A stretch of 64,000 nucleotides of DNA from Mixta gaviniae (GTDB lineage: Bacteria; Pseudomonadota; Gammaproteobacteria; Enterobacterales; Enterobacteriaceae). The notes beneath the pieces were generated by a model that was given only the letters and a program-made list of their open reading frames with translations, made no database searches and was not told where the DNA came from. The position numbers were made by a program, and so were the translations under genes. Shown piece by piece: positions 8,407 to 18,574 of the stretch; the first letter of the stretch is position 1; the number at the start of each line of letters is the position of its first letter. The stretch spans positions 2,232,001 to 2,296,000 of the forward strand of contig NZ_CP026377.1 of the NCBI RefSeq assembly GCF_002953195.1, written 5' to 3'.

Positions 8407-8970
8407 ATGTCTATCATTAACACCAAAATCAAACCGTTTAAAAACAGCGCGTTTAAAAACGGCGAGTTCATTGAAGTGACTGAGAAAGATGTCGAAGGGA
8501 AATGGAGTGTTTTCTTCTTCTACCCGGCTGACTTTACTTTCGTTTGCCCGACCGAGCTGGGCGATGTTGCTGACCATTACGCAGAATTCCAGAAACTGGG
8601 CGTGGACATCTACTCCGTTTCTACCGACACCCACTTCACGCACAAAGCGTGGCACGGCAGCTCTGACACCATCGCAAAAATCGAATATGCGATGATCGGC
8701 GACCCGACCGGCGCGCTGACCCGTAACTTCGACATCATGCGCGAAGATCAGGGTCTGGCTGACCGTGGTACCTTCATCGTTGACCCGGAAGGCATCATTC
8801 AGGCTGTGGAAATCACCGCTGAAGGCATCGGCCGTGACGCATCTGACCTGCTGCGCAAAGTGAAAGCGGCTCAGTACGTTGCAAGCCACCCGGGCGAAGT
8901 GTGCCCGGCGAAGTGGAAAGAAGGCGAAGCAACTCTGGCACCTTCTCTCGACCTGGTTGGCAAAATCTAA
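8407..8970 (+). CDS. ahpC: Alkyl hydroperoxide reductase subunit C (2-Cys peroxiredoxin)
   Basis: 187 residues, the exact length of E. coli AhpC, with GGAGGAG before the ATG. The peroxidatic cysteine is Cys47 (FVCPTE) and the resolving cysteine Cys166 (GEVCPAKW). AhpC reduces hydrogen peroxide and organic peroxides in the cytosol and is re-reduced by AhpF, encoded next. Codon use is more biased than in neighbours, as expected for a highly expressed gene. An intrinsic terminator follows directly, so ahpC is likely made in excess over ahpF. Confidence 0.98.
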   Translation: MSIINTKIKPFKNSAFKNGEFIEVTEKDVEGKWSVFFFYPADFTFVCPTELGDVADHYAEFQKLGVDIYSVSTDTHFTHKAWHGSSDTIAKIEYAMIGDPTGALTRNFDIMREDQGLADRGTFIVDPEGIIQAVEITAEGIGRDASDLLRKVKAAQYVASHPGEVCPAKWKEGEATLAPSLDLVGKI

Positions 8971-8998
8971 GCTAACCGACAGCTGTTCGATCTTTTCA

Positions 8999-9024
8999 TC
9001 GGGTGCTGCGGCACCCGATTTTTT
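8999..9024 (+). terminator. Intrinsic terminator between ahpC and ahpF
   Basis: TCGGGTGC (8999-9006), loop TGCG, GCACCCGA (9011-9018), then six T residues. It lies between the ahpC stop and the ahpF ribosome binding site, so it should act as a partial terminator that sets the AhpC:AhpF ratio. Confidence 0.9.
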
Positions 9025-9038
9025 GCCTGGAGACCCTC

Positions 9039-10607
9039 ATGCTCGACACCACGATGAAAAACCAACTCAAGGCCTATCTTGAGAAATTAACTAAGCCTGT
9101 TGAGTTAATCGCTACGCTGGACGATGGCGCCAAATCCGCTGAAATCAGAGAACTGCTGGGCGAAATCGCCGCGCTCTCTGAGAAAGTGTCGTTCCGCGAA
9201 GATAACGCCCTGCCGGTGCGCAAACCGTCATTCTTAATCACTAACCCAGGCAACACCACCGGCCCGCGTTTCGCCGGCTCGCCGCTGGGTCACGAATTTA
9301 CCTCGCTGGTGCTGGCGCTGCTGCAGACCGGCGGGCATCCCTCTAAAGAGACGCAGGCGCTGCTGGAGCAGATCCGCCAGCTCGATGACGACCTGCATTT
9401 CGAAACCTACTACTCGCTCTCCTGCCACAACTGTCCGGATGTGGTGCAGGCGCTGAACCTGATGGCGATCCTCAACCCGCGCGTTAGCCACACGGCGATT
9501 GACGGCGGCGTTTTCCAGAGCGAAATCCAGGATCGCAACGTGATGGGCGTGCCGGCCGTCTTCCTGAACGGCAAAGAGTTCGGTCAGGGCCGCATGAGCC
9601 TGGCGGAGATCGTCAGCAAGGTTGACGTCAACGCCGACAAACGCGCCGCGGACGAGCTGAACAAGCGCGACGCCTACGACGTGCTGATCGTCGGCAGCGG
9701 CCCTGCTGGCGCGGCGGCGGCGATCTACTCCGCGCGTAAAGGCATCCGTACCGCCCTGCTGGGCGAGCGTTTCGGCGGCCAGGTGCTGGATACCGTTGAT
9801 ATTGAAAACTATATCTCTGTACCGAAAACCGAAGGCGCGAAACTGGCCGGCGCGCTGAAAGCGCACGTCAGCGAATACGCTATCGACGTCATCGACAGCC
9901 AGAGCGCCAGCAAGCTGGTGCCGGCGAAGGTGGAAGGCGGCCTGCACGCTATCGAAACCGCTTCCGGCGCGGTGCTGAAATCACGCAGCATCATCGTGGC
10001 GACCGGCGCACGCTGGCGCAACATGAACGTGCCGGGTGAAGAGCAGTATCGCACCCGCGGCGTTACCTACTGCCCACACTGCGACGGCCCGCTCTATAAA
10101 GGCAAGCGCGTGGCGGTGATCGGCGGCGGCAACTCCGGCGTGGAAGCGGCGATCGACCTGGCCGGTATCGTTGAGCATGTCACCCTGCTGGAGTTCGCGC
10201 CGGCCATGAAGGCGGACGCGGTGCTGCAGGAAAAAGCGCGCAGCCTGGAGAACGTTGACATCGTTCTCAACGCCCAGACGCTGGAAGTGAAAGGTGACGG
10301 CAGCAAAGTCACCAGCCTGGAATATAAAGATCGCGTCAACGAAACGGTGCATCAGATCGACGTGGCGGGCATCTTTGTGCAGATCGGCCTGCTGCCGAAC
10401 ACCACCTGGCTGGATGGCGCGATTGAGCGTAACCAGATGGGCGAAATTCTGATCGATGCCAAGTGCGAAACCAACGTCAAAGGCGTGTTTGCCGCCGGCG
10501 ACTGCACCACGGTGCCGTACAAACAGATCATCATCGCCAGCGGCGAAGGCGCGAAAGCCTCGCTCAGCGCGTTTGACTACCTGATCCGTACCCAGCCGGT
10601 AGGCTAA
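9039..10607 (+). CDS. ahpF: Alkyl hydroperoxide reductase subunit F
   Basis: 522 residues from the ATG at 9039 ([17 protein letters not shown], as in E. coli); the upstream in-frame ATG at 9003 lies inside the terminator hairpin. Order: two thioredoxin-like folds with the CHNC dithiol ([10 protein letters not shown], about residue 129), then FAD domain ([21 protein letters not shown]), CPHC redox centre (TYCPHCDGP) and NAD(P)H domain ([14 protein letters not shown]). AhpF transfers electrons from NADH to AhpC. A strong terminator follows at 10626. Confidence 0.98.
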   Translation: MLDTTMKNQLKAYLEKLTKPVELIATLDDGAKSAEIRELLGEIAALSEKVSFREDNALPVRKPSFLITNPGNTTGPRFAGSPLGHEFTSLVLALLQTGGHPSKETQALLEQIRQLDDDLHFETYYSLSCHNCPDVVQALNLMAILNPRVSHTAIDGGVFQSEIQDRNVMGVPAVFLNGKEFGQGRMSLAEIVSKVDVNADKRAADELNKRDAYDVLIVGSGPAGAAAAIYSARKGIRTALLGERFGGQVLDTVDIENYISVPKTEGAKLAGALKAHVSEYAIDVIDSQSASKLVPAKVEGGLHAIETASGAVLKSRSIIVATGARWRNMNVPGEEQYRTRGVTYCPHCDGPLYKGKRVAVIGGGNSGVEAAIDLAGIVEHVTLLEFAPAMKADAVLQEKARSLENVDIVLNAQTLEVKGDGSKVTSLEYKDRVNETVHQIDVAGIFVQIGLLPNTTWLDGAIERNQMGEILIDAKCETNVKGVFAAGDCTTVPYKQIIIASGEGAKASLSAFDYLIRTQPVG

Positions 10608-10625
10608 GACGGTCAGGCATAAAAG

Positions 10626-10651
10626 CGGCGCCCTCGGGCGCCGTTTTTTTT
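10626..10651 (+). terminator. Intrinsic terminator of ahpF
   Basis: CGGCGCCC (10626-10633), loop TC, GGGCGCCG (10636-10643), then eight T residues; located 18 bp after the ahpF stop codon. Confidence 0.93.
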
Positions 10652-10674
10652 ATCTGCGTTTCAGCGGCGCGTTT

Positions 10675-11112
10675 TTACTGCTGGTCAAGGAAACGCTGCG
10701 GATGATCGGCGGCAACAGCGCGCACGCCGTCGTAGCGGCCAAACAGCCGGTAGCGGTTGCGGGCGATAAGATCATAACAGCGGTTGCTGAGCGCCGGCGG
10801 CAGAAAACGCAGCGCCGCCAGCAGGTGCCACGGCCAGGGCAGCCCGCCCATCACGCGGAAAATTGCCTCGGCGCGCAGATAAACCTGGCCGTGGGCGATC
10901 AGCACGATGGTGCTGATCTTATCCTCCGGCAGCCCGGCCCAGCGCAGCAGCGCCTTGCCCTGCTCGCTCTGCACCGCCGCCAGCCTGACGGTACGATAGC
11001 GATCGTAGCGCAGCAGGAAATTGACCCAACCGTTGCAGAGTTTGCAGGTGCCGTCATACAGCACCACCTGCTCCTGCGGCTGGATCAGCGGCGGCGCGGC
11101 GGGGTTAGTCAT
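10675..11112 (-). CDS. DCC-family thiol-disulfide oxidoreductase-like protein
   Basis: 145 residues from the ATG at 11112, which overlaps the stop of the upstream gene (ATGACTAA), suggesting translational coupling. The DxxCxxC signature of the DUF393/DCC family is present as D20-GTCKLC26, followed by the usual FLLRYDRYRTVRLAAVQSEQGKALL segment. Members have a thioredoxin-like fold; physiological substrates are mostly unknown. An ATG at 11133 would extend it by seven residues but increases the overlap. Confidence 0.88.
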   Translation of the reverse strand: MTNPAAPPLIQPQEQVVLYDGTCKLCNGWVNFLLRYDRYRTVRLAAVQSEQGKALLRWAGLPEDKISTIVLIAHGQVYLRAEAIFRVMGGLPWPWHLLAALRFLPPALSNRCYDLIARNRYRLFGRYDGVRAVAADHPQRFLDQQ

Positions 11113-11494
11113 TGCGGATGCCGGGATCCTCATCGCTTACCGGCACCGGATCTTCCTCTTCGGTGCCGCTCCCCAGCTCATGCAGGCTAATCTGCCGCAC
11201 CGGCGCCTGCTCAATCTGGTCGCGCCAGCGGTCGCTGTGGTCTGGCAGGCTGGTGAACTGGCCGTCAAGGAACAGGAAATCGAGCTGGTCGCCCAGCGCC
11301 TGCAGCAGCGCTTCCGGCGAGGAAAAGTTTTCGCCATGCAGATCGCTGCCGTCAATCTGATACCCGATCAGCCCATCATGCACCCCGGCCTGGCCCAGCT
11401 CGATGATATGGCCGTCAATGTTCTGCGCCAGAATGGTGCCATCGCAGTAGAAAAGGTTATAGGGCATTAAATCCTGGTTAGTGTTATCGGGCAT
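11105..11494 (-). CDS. Hypothetical protein upstream of the DCC gene
   Basis: 129 residues, acidic, with CAGGAGGAG before the ATG. No signal peptide, no membrane segment and no motif that I recognise; the C-terminal third is rich in Glu and Asp. Its stop codon overlaps the start of the DCC-family gene, so the two are probably one transcript. Function unknown. Confidence 0.7.
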   Translation of the reverse strand: MPDNTNQDLMPYNLFYCDGTILAQNIDGHIIELGQAGVHDGLIGYQIDGSDLHGENFSSPEALLQALGDQLDFLFLDGQFTSLPDHSDRWRDQIEQAPVRQISLHELGSGTEEEDPVPVSDEDPGIRND

Positions 11495-11536
11495 AACTCC
11501 TCCTGTTTTGCTTTCAGGAGGATAAGTATAGCCAGG

Positions 11537-12379
11537 CTACGCCAGCCCGCTCTCTTCACGCTGCTCAAGGCGCATCATCATGGTGACAAATTCCTCTTCC
11601 GACACGCCGTAGAAGGCATGCTTCATGCCGAGACGAAACGCCTCGTGCAGCAGCTGATAGAGCGCGCGCAGATCGTCAAGGCTCTGTCGCGTCGGCGCGG
11701 CGCCGTAGCGGCTAAAGCGACGATTCTCCAGCGCCACCTGGCCGCCGTCCGGCAGATAACGCGCCGCCAGCAGATGATGGCGAAAGTGGGAATGGGGCCA
11801 GGTTGAGACGAAATGGTTCGCCATCAGGTAGTCGGACGGAAACTGCGTCACCAGATCGAACCGGTAGAGCGGCTGCCACTCGCCGCCGCGTCGGTGGCAG
11901 AGCAGCCACTCCTCGCCCAGCGACTGTAGCTGATATTCACCGTGCGGCGTCTGCTGCGCGCGATCGGCCAGCAGGCGTATCGGCGCGCTCAGCGTCGAGC
12001 CGCCGAAGCCGGCGTCGACGATCCAGAAAGCCTCGTCCAGCAGCACCAGTATTAACATATGGGTGCGCGGCGGCACCGAAGGCGGCTGGGCGATCACCAC
12101 GCGCGCCGCCAGGCCGCGGGCGTCGAAACCCATCTCCTGCAGCGCCTGCAGCAACAGAGAATTATGTTCATAGCAGTAGCCGCCGCGCCGCGCGACGACC
12201 AGCTTTTCCTGGATCGCTTCGGTTTCGATATGAATCGGGCGGTCAAGCAGTACATCGAGGTTTTCAAACGGAATGGCGCAGACGTGCGCATGATGGATCT
12301 CAGCGAGCGCGGCAAGCGAAGGTCGGGTCGCGCCGCGATAACCGATGCGCGCCAGATAAGCATGAAGATCAAACGACAT
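11537..12379 (-). CDS. nhoA: Arylamine N-acetyltransferase
   Basis: 280 residues, the normal length of the NAT family (E. coli NhoA is 281). The catalytic triad is complete and at its canonical numbering: Cys69 (RRGGYCYEHN), His107 (PRTHM) and Asp122 (VDAGFGG). The enzyme transfers acetyl from acetyl-CoA to arylamines, arylhydroxylamines and hydrazines in the cytosol. It is separated from the hypothetical gene at 11494 by a short gap with its own ribosome binding site, and seems to be transcribed leftward on its own or with the two genes after it. Confidence 0.95.
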   Translation of the reverse strand: MSFDLHAYLARIGYRGATRPSLAALAEIHHAHVCAIPFENLDVLLDRPIHIETEAIQEKLVVARRGGYCYEHNSLLLQALQEMGFDARGLAARVVIAQPPSVPPRTHMLILVLLDEAFWIVDAGFGGSTLSAPIRLLADRAQQTPHGEYQLQSLGEEWLLCHRRGGEWQPLYRFDLVTQFPSDYLMANHFVSTWPHSHFRHHLLAARYLPDGGQVALENRRFSRYGAAPTRQSLDDLRALYQLLHEAFRLGMKHAFYGVSEEEFVTMMMRLEQREESGLA

Positions 12380-12467
12380 AATTTCATCCTGGTGAAAATG
12401 ATGCTTCTCTTATAGCTGATTTCTGGCGCGCCGGTTGTCCTGCAATGCGCTATGGCATCCATTCATT

Positions 12468-12686
12468 TTATTTGACCAAACGCACGCTATTTTTTAGCAG
12501 CTGCCGCGCGCGCCAGCAGTTAATCACCAGCTCGTCATCATCGGCGCTGTCCGCCAGTCCCGACAGCCGGTTGCACAGCGCGTCGTAGCTTAACGGCCTT
12601 CTCTCCCGCGCCAGCGCCACCACCGCCTTACCCACCAGCGCTAAAAACTCCTCATCCTGCTCTACGTCATCGGATAACAATGCCAA
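12468..12686 (-). CDS. YmgB/AriR-like small regulatory protein
   Basis: 72 residues if started at TTG 12686, which has a perfect GGAGG nine bases upstream; the ATG at 12713 adds nine residues but has no properly spaced ribosome binding site. The pattern ExxALVGKAVVALxxxxxPLSYDALxxRLSxLxDSxDDDEL resembles the YmgB/YcgZ family, small all-helical proteins linked in E. coli to biofilm, acid resistance and the RcsB pathway. Similarity is judged by eye, so family assignment is moderate. Confidence 0.55.
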   Translation of the reverse strand: MALLSDDVEQDEEFLALVGKAVVALARERRPLSYDALCNRLSGLADSADDDELVINCWRARQLLKNSVRLVK

Positions 12687-12870
12687 TTTTTTCGCCCTCC
12701 TGTAAAAAAACATCCTTTAAATATGCACGCTCAAAAAATTTGGGGATCTCTGTAATCGATTTCTGAGACTTATCTCACGGCGACCAGCGCAACGGCGGCA
12801 CGGCAGCTGGGCAAAGCAGGCGGGAAAAACTATACCTGGTAAGTAAGCTAACGCCCCGTTTTGCCACTAA

Positions 12871-14526
<1,656 letters not shown>

Positions 14527-14527
<1 letters not shown>

Positions 14528-14871
14528 TAGCCCTTCCCGCGCATCGCCGTCAGCGCATCGTTCTCGCTGACGAACAGGGTAAAGACGCGGTCCATGCGGG
14601 TGAGGCGAAACATATTCTGGATATTGGGGTTCAGCGCGCAGATCGCCATCTCCCCTTTGCCGTTGATCGCCTTCAGCAGCGAGATCAGCGTGCCGAGGCA
14701 GCTACTGTCGATAAAGTCGACGCGCGAAAAATCGAGCAGCAGCTGCGATGCACCACCGTTAATATGTTCCATCACCGCATCGCGGAACTGCCGGGCGACG
14801 GAAGCGTCCAGCCGGCGCGTTACCGGGGTCAGAATGGTGACGTTGTCATGTTGCGCCGTGTCCAGTTTCAT
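14527..14871 (-). CDS. STAS-domain anti-sigma-factor antagonist-like protein
   Basis: 114 residues from the ATG at 14871, which overlaps the stop of the phosphatase gene (ATGA). Single STAS domain; the phosphorylation loop reads FIDSSCLG with Ser57 as the expected target (second serine of DSS, equivalent to Ser58 of SpoIIAA); Cys replaces the usual glycine after it. By analogy with SypA and HsbA, the unphosphorylated form would bind an output partner. The partner here is probably connected to polysaccharide synthesis, but is not identified. Confidence 0.9.
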
Positions 14872-16082
14872 AGCTTCTCCTGTTGTTCTGGCAGATGTTC
14901 GATAATAAACAGTGAAATATCGTCGGCGATATCGGCGCCGCCGCCCTGCCCGCGCCACTGCGTCAGCGCATTGCTGACGCGCGGAAACAGCTGCGCCAGC
15001 GGAGCGTCCGCCGCCTGCGCCAGCAGCTGTGCCAGCCGCGCCTGGCCGAACAGCTCATGCTGTGGGCTTTCGCATTCGGTGATGCCGTCGCTGTAGAGGC
15101 AGAGCCGATCGCCTGGCTGCAGGCTGAACGCCTGCTCATCCCAGCTCAGGCCGTCCATCAGCCCTACCGGCATGCCGCCTTCGCCCGCTTCCACCACCTC
15201 GCCGCTGGCGCGCACGATCAGCGGCGTCGGATGGCCTGCCTGGCAAAGGCGTCCCTCTCCGCTGTTGAGATCCAGCACGCCATAGACCATGGTGAAGTAG
15301 CTCAGCACCTCGTCGTTTTCGGCGCAAAAGCGCTGATTAAGGATACGCACCACCTCATGCGGCGGCGTCGGGCGGCCCTCGCTGAACAGAAACGGCTCGA
15401 CGGTGCGGCCATGCAGAAACTGACGCGCCACCGCCAGCGAAACCATCGCCGCGCCGACGCCATGTCCCGCCACGTCGACGCCGTAAAAGCCGACCGCCTG
15501 GCTATCCAGCGGGAAAAAGTTGAAAATATCGCCGGAGACATAGGCGGAAGGCACAAACAGCCAGTCGGCACGATAGGGACCGTTGCGCAGGTTGTGCGCC
15601 GGCAGAATCGACTGCTGCAGGCGCGCGGCGGCCTGCAGGTCAGATTCAATCTGCTGCAGCGCCTCGCTAAGCCGCGCATTGCGCGCCGCCAGCGTCAACT
15701 CCAGCTCAAGAATGCGCTGCCCGGCGTGCAGCCGCGCCTGCAGCTCGATCTGATTCACCGGCTTGCGCAGAAAATCGTTGGCGCCTGCCTCAAACCCGGC
15801 GCGCAGATCGTCAATGCTTTCGCGCGCGGTCAGCAAAATCAGGTAGATATAGCGATCGCTGAACTGCTCGCGTACCCGACGACAGAGCGTCAGGCCGTCC
15901 ATCACCGGCATCTCCCAATCGCTGATCATCAGGTTGATAGGCCAGGTGAGCAGCGCCCGCAGCGCGTCTTCGCCATTCTCCGCCTCATATACGCTGTAGC
16001 CCCACTTTTTCAGCAGCCCGGCGATCAGCTTGCGGTAGGTAGCGGAGTCATCCACGATCAAGATGGTCTGTTCTGTCGACAT
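14868..16082 (-). CDS. Response regulator fused to PP2C-type (SpoIIE/RsbU) phosphatase
   Basis: 404 residues from the ATG at 16082. Residues 1-120 are a receiver domain: acidic pair Asp11-Asp12, phospho-acceptor Asp55 (MISDWEMP), Thr85 and Lys107 (FLRKP). A coiled-coil linker (about 120-165) leads to the SpoIIE phosphatase with all metal ligands: YVSGDIFN, DVAGHGVGAAMVS and SDGITE. It should dephosphorylate the STAS protein when Asp55 is phosphorylated or the reverse. Spacing to the OMP gene upstream is 8 bp. The hybrid kinase at 24743 in the divergent operon ends in an Hpt domain and is the obvious phosphodonor. Confidence 0.94.
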   Translation of the reverse strand: MSTEQTILIVDDSATYRKLIAGLLKKWGYSVYEAENGEDALRALLTWPINLMISDWEMPVMDGLTLCRRVREQFSDRYIYLILLTARESIDDLRAGFEAGANDFLRKPVNQIELQARLHAGQRILELELTLAARNARLSEALQQIESDLQAAARLQQSILPAHNLRNGPYRADWLFVPSAYVSGDIFNFFPLDSQAVGFYGVDVAGHGVGAAMVSLAVARQFLHGRTVEPFLFSEGRPTPPHEVVRILNQRFCAENDEVLSYFTMVYGVLDLNSGEGRLCQAGHPTPLIVRASGEVVEAGEGGMPVGLMDGLSWDEQAFSLQPGDRLCLYSDGITECESPQHELFGQARLAQLLAQAADAPLAQLFPRVSNALTQWRGQGGGADIADDISLFIIEHLPEQQEKL

Positions 16083-16090
16083 CGCGCCCC

Positions 16091-17011
16091 CTAGAATGGC
16101 AAGAACCAGATCAGGCTGATGGTGCCTTCGCGGAATTTGGCGTTGCTGCTGCTGCGTCCCGGATAGCGCGTGCCGCTGTAATTGGCGTACTGAATGGAGA
16201 AAGAGCCGGGCGTATAGCCCGCATAGCCGAAGCTGTAGCTGAAATCGCCGTTCCACGGCTGTTGCTGCTCGCTCTGCGGAAACCAGAACGCCGTGGCGCG
16301 CACGAAGAAGTGCTGCTTAAAGGTATAGCCGCAGCCGCCGAGAAAGACGTTTTTGTTGGATTGCAGATCGTTATCCGCCAGCGAGTAGTAGCGCGGCACC
16401 CAGCTGTAGCCTACCTGGCAGACGATCGAATCACCCTTCTGGATCAGCAGGTGCGGTTCGATCGCTTTGGGGAGGGAAAACTTATAGGCGAAGGTGAAAG
16501 CGCCCTGTTCAAAGTAAGTGCGGCGCTTGTTGCCCGACGGAAACAGATGGTTATCACCGTAGTTGCTGTAAACCAGGCTGAAGGTGTTGGCGTGCCAGTC
16601 ATCGTAGCCGAAGCTGTAGCGGAAATCGCTGGTATATTTGCTGGTGTCAGTAATCGGCGCGCGCAGCGTGATATTGGCGAACCAGTAGCTGTAGGGGGAA
16701 TATTGCAGGCTGAGGTTCATCAGCTGGTTGATCTTTTTCTTCTGCTGCGCCGATTCCGACCCGTTGGGAATGGTCAGCCACTGCTCCTGCAGGCCGCTGC
16801 TGAAGCTGAGCGCGCCGGAAAATTTATCTTTGTTACCGGAAAAGAGCCGTCCCCAGCGGGTGGTGAACACCCCCGCCTGTATCGGATCCTCTTCGTTCGC
16901 GCCGGGAATATCGGTTCCTTTGGACGCCGTCGCGCCGCTGGCGGGCCACGCCGCAGCGCTCAGCGCCAGCAGCACGCCGCTTTGCCAGCCCGCCCGCCTG
17001 CCGTTTTGCAT
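16091..17011 (-). CDS. Predicted beta-barrel outer membrane protein of the polysaccharide locus
   Basis: 306 residues with AGAGG upstream. A signal peptide ends near residue 27-30 (AAAWPASGATAS). The rest shows alternating aromatic strands and a C-terminal phenylalanine (LIWFLPF), both usual in outer membrane barrels. Two segments look alike: SDFRYSFGYDDW...FSLVYSNYGDN (about 130-155) and GDFSYSFGYAGY...FSIQYANYSGT (about 255-280), suggesting internal duplication. I do not recognise the family. Its place between an acyltransferase and the partner-switching genes suggests a role in export or surface retention of the polymer. Confidence 0.65.
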   Translation of the reverse strand: MQNGRRAGWQSGVLLALSAAAWPASGATASKGTDIPGANEEDPIQAGVFTTRWGRLFSGNKDKFSGALSFSSGLQEQWLTIPNGSESAQQKKKINQLMNLSLQYSPYSYWFANITLRAPITDTSKYTSDFRYSFGYDDWHANTFSLVYSNYGDNHLFPSGNKRRTYFEQGAFTFAYKFSLPKAIEPHLLIQKGDSIVCQVGYSWVPRYYSLADNDLQSNKNVFLGGCGYTFKQHFFVRATAFWFPQSEQQQPWNGDFSYSFGYAGYTPGSFSIQYANYSGTRYPGRSSSNAKFREGTISLIWFLPF

Positions 17012-17025
17012 TGATACATCCTCTG

Positions 17026-18246
17026 TCAGTTAGGAATAAAACGCCCGCCGATCTCTTTTTTCGCCATCAACCACAGCGCGCCCAGGATGCAGAGATGCAC
17101 CAGGGTATTGCGCACCCATGCCTGGTGCCATAAATCGAAATGCACGAACTGGCTGACCGCCAGCACAAAGTAGACGTGAAGGATAAAGGTGTAGAGTGAA
17201 TGCTGACCAAGCGGGATCAGAAACCAGCCGAAGGCGCGATGGATCGGCTGCCAGCAGCGGGTCAGCACCAGATAGACCGTCAGGATCAGACAGAAATCGT
17301 TCAGTACGCGGAACGGTCCCAGCGCGTTTTTGCCCGCCAGATGATGATAAAACCAGTTAAAGTCCGCCGGCGGGATCACATGCATCAGCAGCACCGGCGG
17401 CATAAAGGGGTTGGTGTGGTTCTGAGCGACAAACATCATCACCAGCGCATAGCAGACCATCACCACCATCACCGCCCGCCCCGGTCCGGTCCGCGCCAGC
17501 GACATCAGCTCCTCTTTGTACCAGCCGCAACACATGCCGAGAATAAAGATCAGCTGCCAGGCGAGCAGCGGAAAGGCGAACTCAAACTCCGACACCGTCA
17601 GCCGCAGCGGCCAGAGCTGGTAGCTGACGTAACCCGCCAGTGACAGCAACAGCAACATGCCTACCCGTCCCGCCTGCAGCAGGCCGAGAAACAGCGGGCT
17701 GGCCAGCAGCAAAAAGACGTAAAGGCCGAGGATCTGCGTCTGATGCGGGCCAATTTGCAGAAAAAGAATGATATTGAACCAGGTTTCGCGGATCTGCGGC
17801 GTAGTGGGAAACAGCGACCACTGGGTACCGGAGTAGCGATCGACAAAATGGGTCACTTCAAAGGTATTGATAAACGGCAGCTGCGACAGCAGCAGCATCG
17901 ACAGAATAATCACGATGTTGACCAGATAGATCTTGCCGGCGCGCCGCCACAGCGTCCAGCCGACGGTAAGCAGCACCTCTTTTTGCAGCCGCTGGCGGTT
18001 GAGCATCCCCAACATAAAGCCCGCCATGATCACAAACCCCTCTGCGCCGGTGGTCAGGCCGAAGCGCTCCCAGGTAAGGATATTGAGCAGCGACATCACT
18101 TCGGTATGCGCCACGACCATCATCACCAGCGCGATGCCTCTGAGCATATCGATGCGCAGATCGCGCCGCCCCGGCACCGCATAGGCCCAGCTGGAAGAAG
18201 TCGGCGCTGAAAGGTCGCTCGCCGTGGCCGTGGTCACATCCGCCAT
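17026..18246 (-). CDS. OpgC-type membrane acyltransferase
   Basis: 406 residues from the ATG at 18246, nine bases after CAGG; the ATG at 18252 is too close to it. The N-terminal signature DLRIDMLRGIALVMMVVAHTEVMSL and about ten membrane helices are those of OpgC_C proteins, which transfer succinyl or other acyl groups to periplasmic glucans. It is the first gene of the leftward operon and is divergent from the GT2 polymerase. I infer that it acylates the product of that polymerase. It is not likely to be the housekeeping opgC, because no opgGH is near. Confidence 0.88.
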   Translation of the reverse strand: MADVTTATASDLSAPTSSSWAYAVPGRRDLRIDMLRGIALVMMVVAHTEVMSLLNILTWERFGLTTGAEGFVIMAGFMLGMLNRQRLQKEVLLTVGWTLWRRAGKIYLVNIVIILSMLLLSQLPFINTFEVTHFVDRYSGTQWSLFPTTPQIRETWFNIILFLQIGPHQTQILGLYVFLLLASPLFLGLLQAGRVGMLLLLSLAGYVSYQLWPLRLTVSEFEFAFPLLAWQLIFILGMCCGWYKEELMSLARTGPGRAVMVVMVCYALVMMFVAQNHTNPFMPPVLLMHVIPPADFNWFYHHLAGKNALGPFRVLNDFCLILTVYLVLTRCWQPIHRAFGWFLIPLGQHSLYTFILHVYFVLAVSQFVHFDLWHQAWVRNTLVHLCILGALWLMAKKEIGGRFIPN

Positions 18247-18252
18247 AATCAT

Positions 18253-18568
18253 TAACCTGCCTGTATGGTTAAATGTCTGGTTTTAAAGTAATACTAATAC
18301 ATATCATCTGGTAACAAAGTGTAGAACCAGTGCAACAAAAGAGAAAATTAGTCGCAAGACAATTTCATATCAATAAAAAACACCCTTTAAAACAAATAGA
18401 TAAAAAGTAAATTTATGTAGAAGCGCAGCGATATCTTGAAACGCTTCGTTACTCAACTAAGATTTCAGGCAGGTAAGCACTATAAATATCAATGGCTTTT
18501 ATTAAATTTGCTTTATCTTAAAACACCGGGGCATAACGAAAAGTTACGTATTATCATGCGTTAGCGGG
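18253..18568. promoter_or_regulatory. Divergent promoter region of the two polysaccharide operons
   Basis: About 320 bases, clearly AT-rich compared with the coding DNA on both sides, with no gene. It must contain promoters for both the opgC-type and the GT2 operons. No operator that I recognise; the low GC would suit H-NS-type silencing. Confidence 0.5.
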
Positions 18569-18574
18569 ATGCCA

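Noticed and set aside
15057..16094. 345-codon forward frame opposite the PP2C response regulator
   Set aside because: Receiver and phosphatase motifs are perfect on the minus strand; the forward frame has no motif and shadow-type composition.
17026..18246. Considered as the housekeeping periplasmic glucan gene opgC (mdoC)
   Set aside because: No opgGH nearby and the gene leads an operon with partner-switching genes; only the family assignment is kept.
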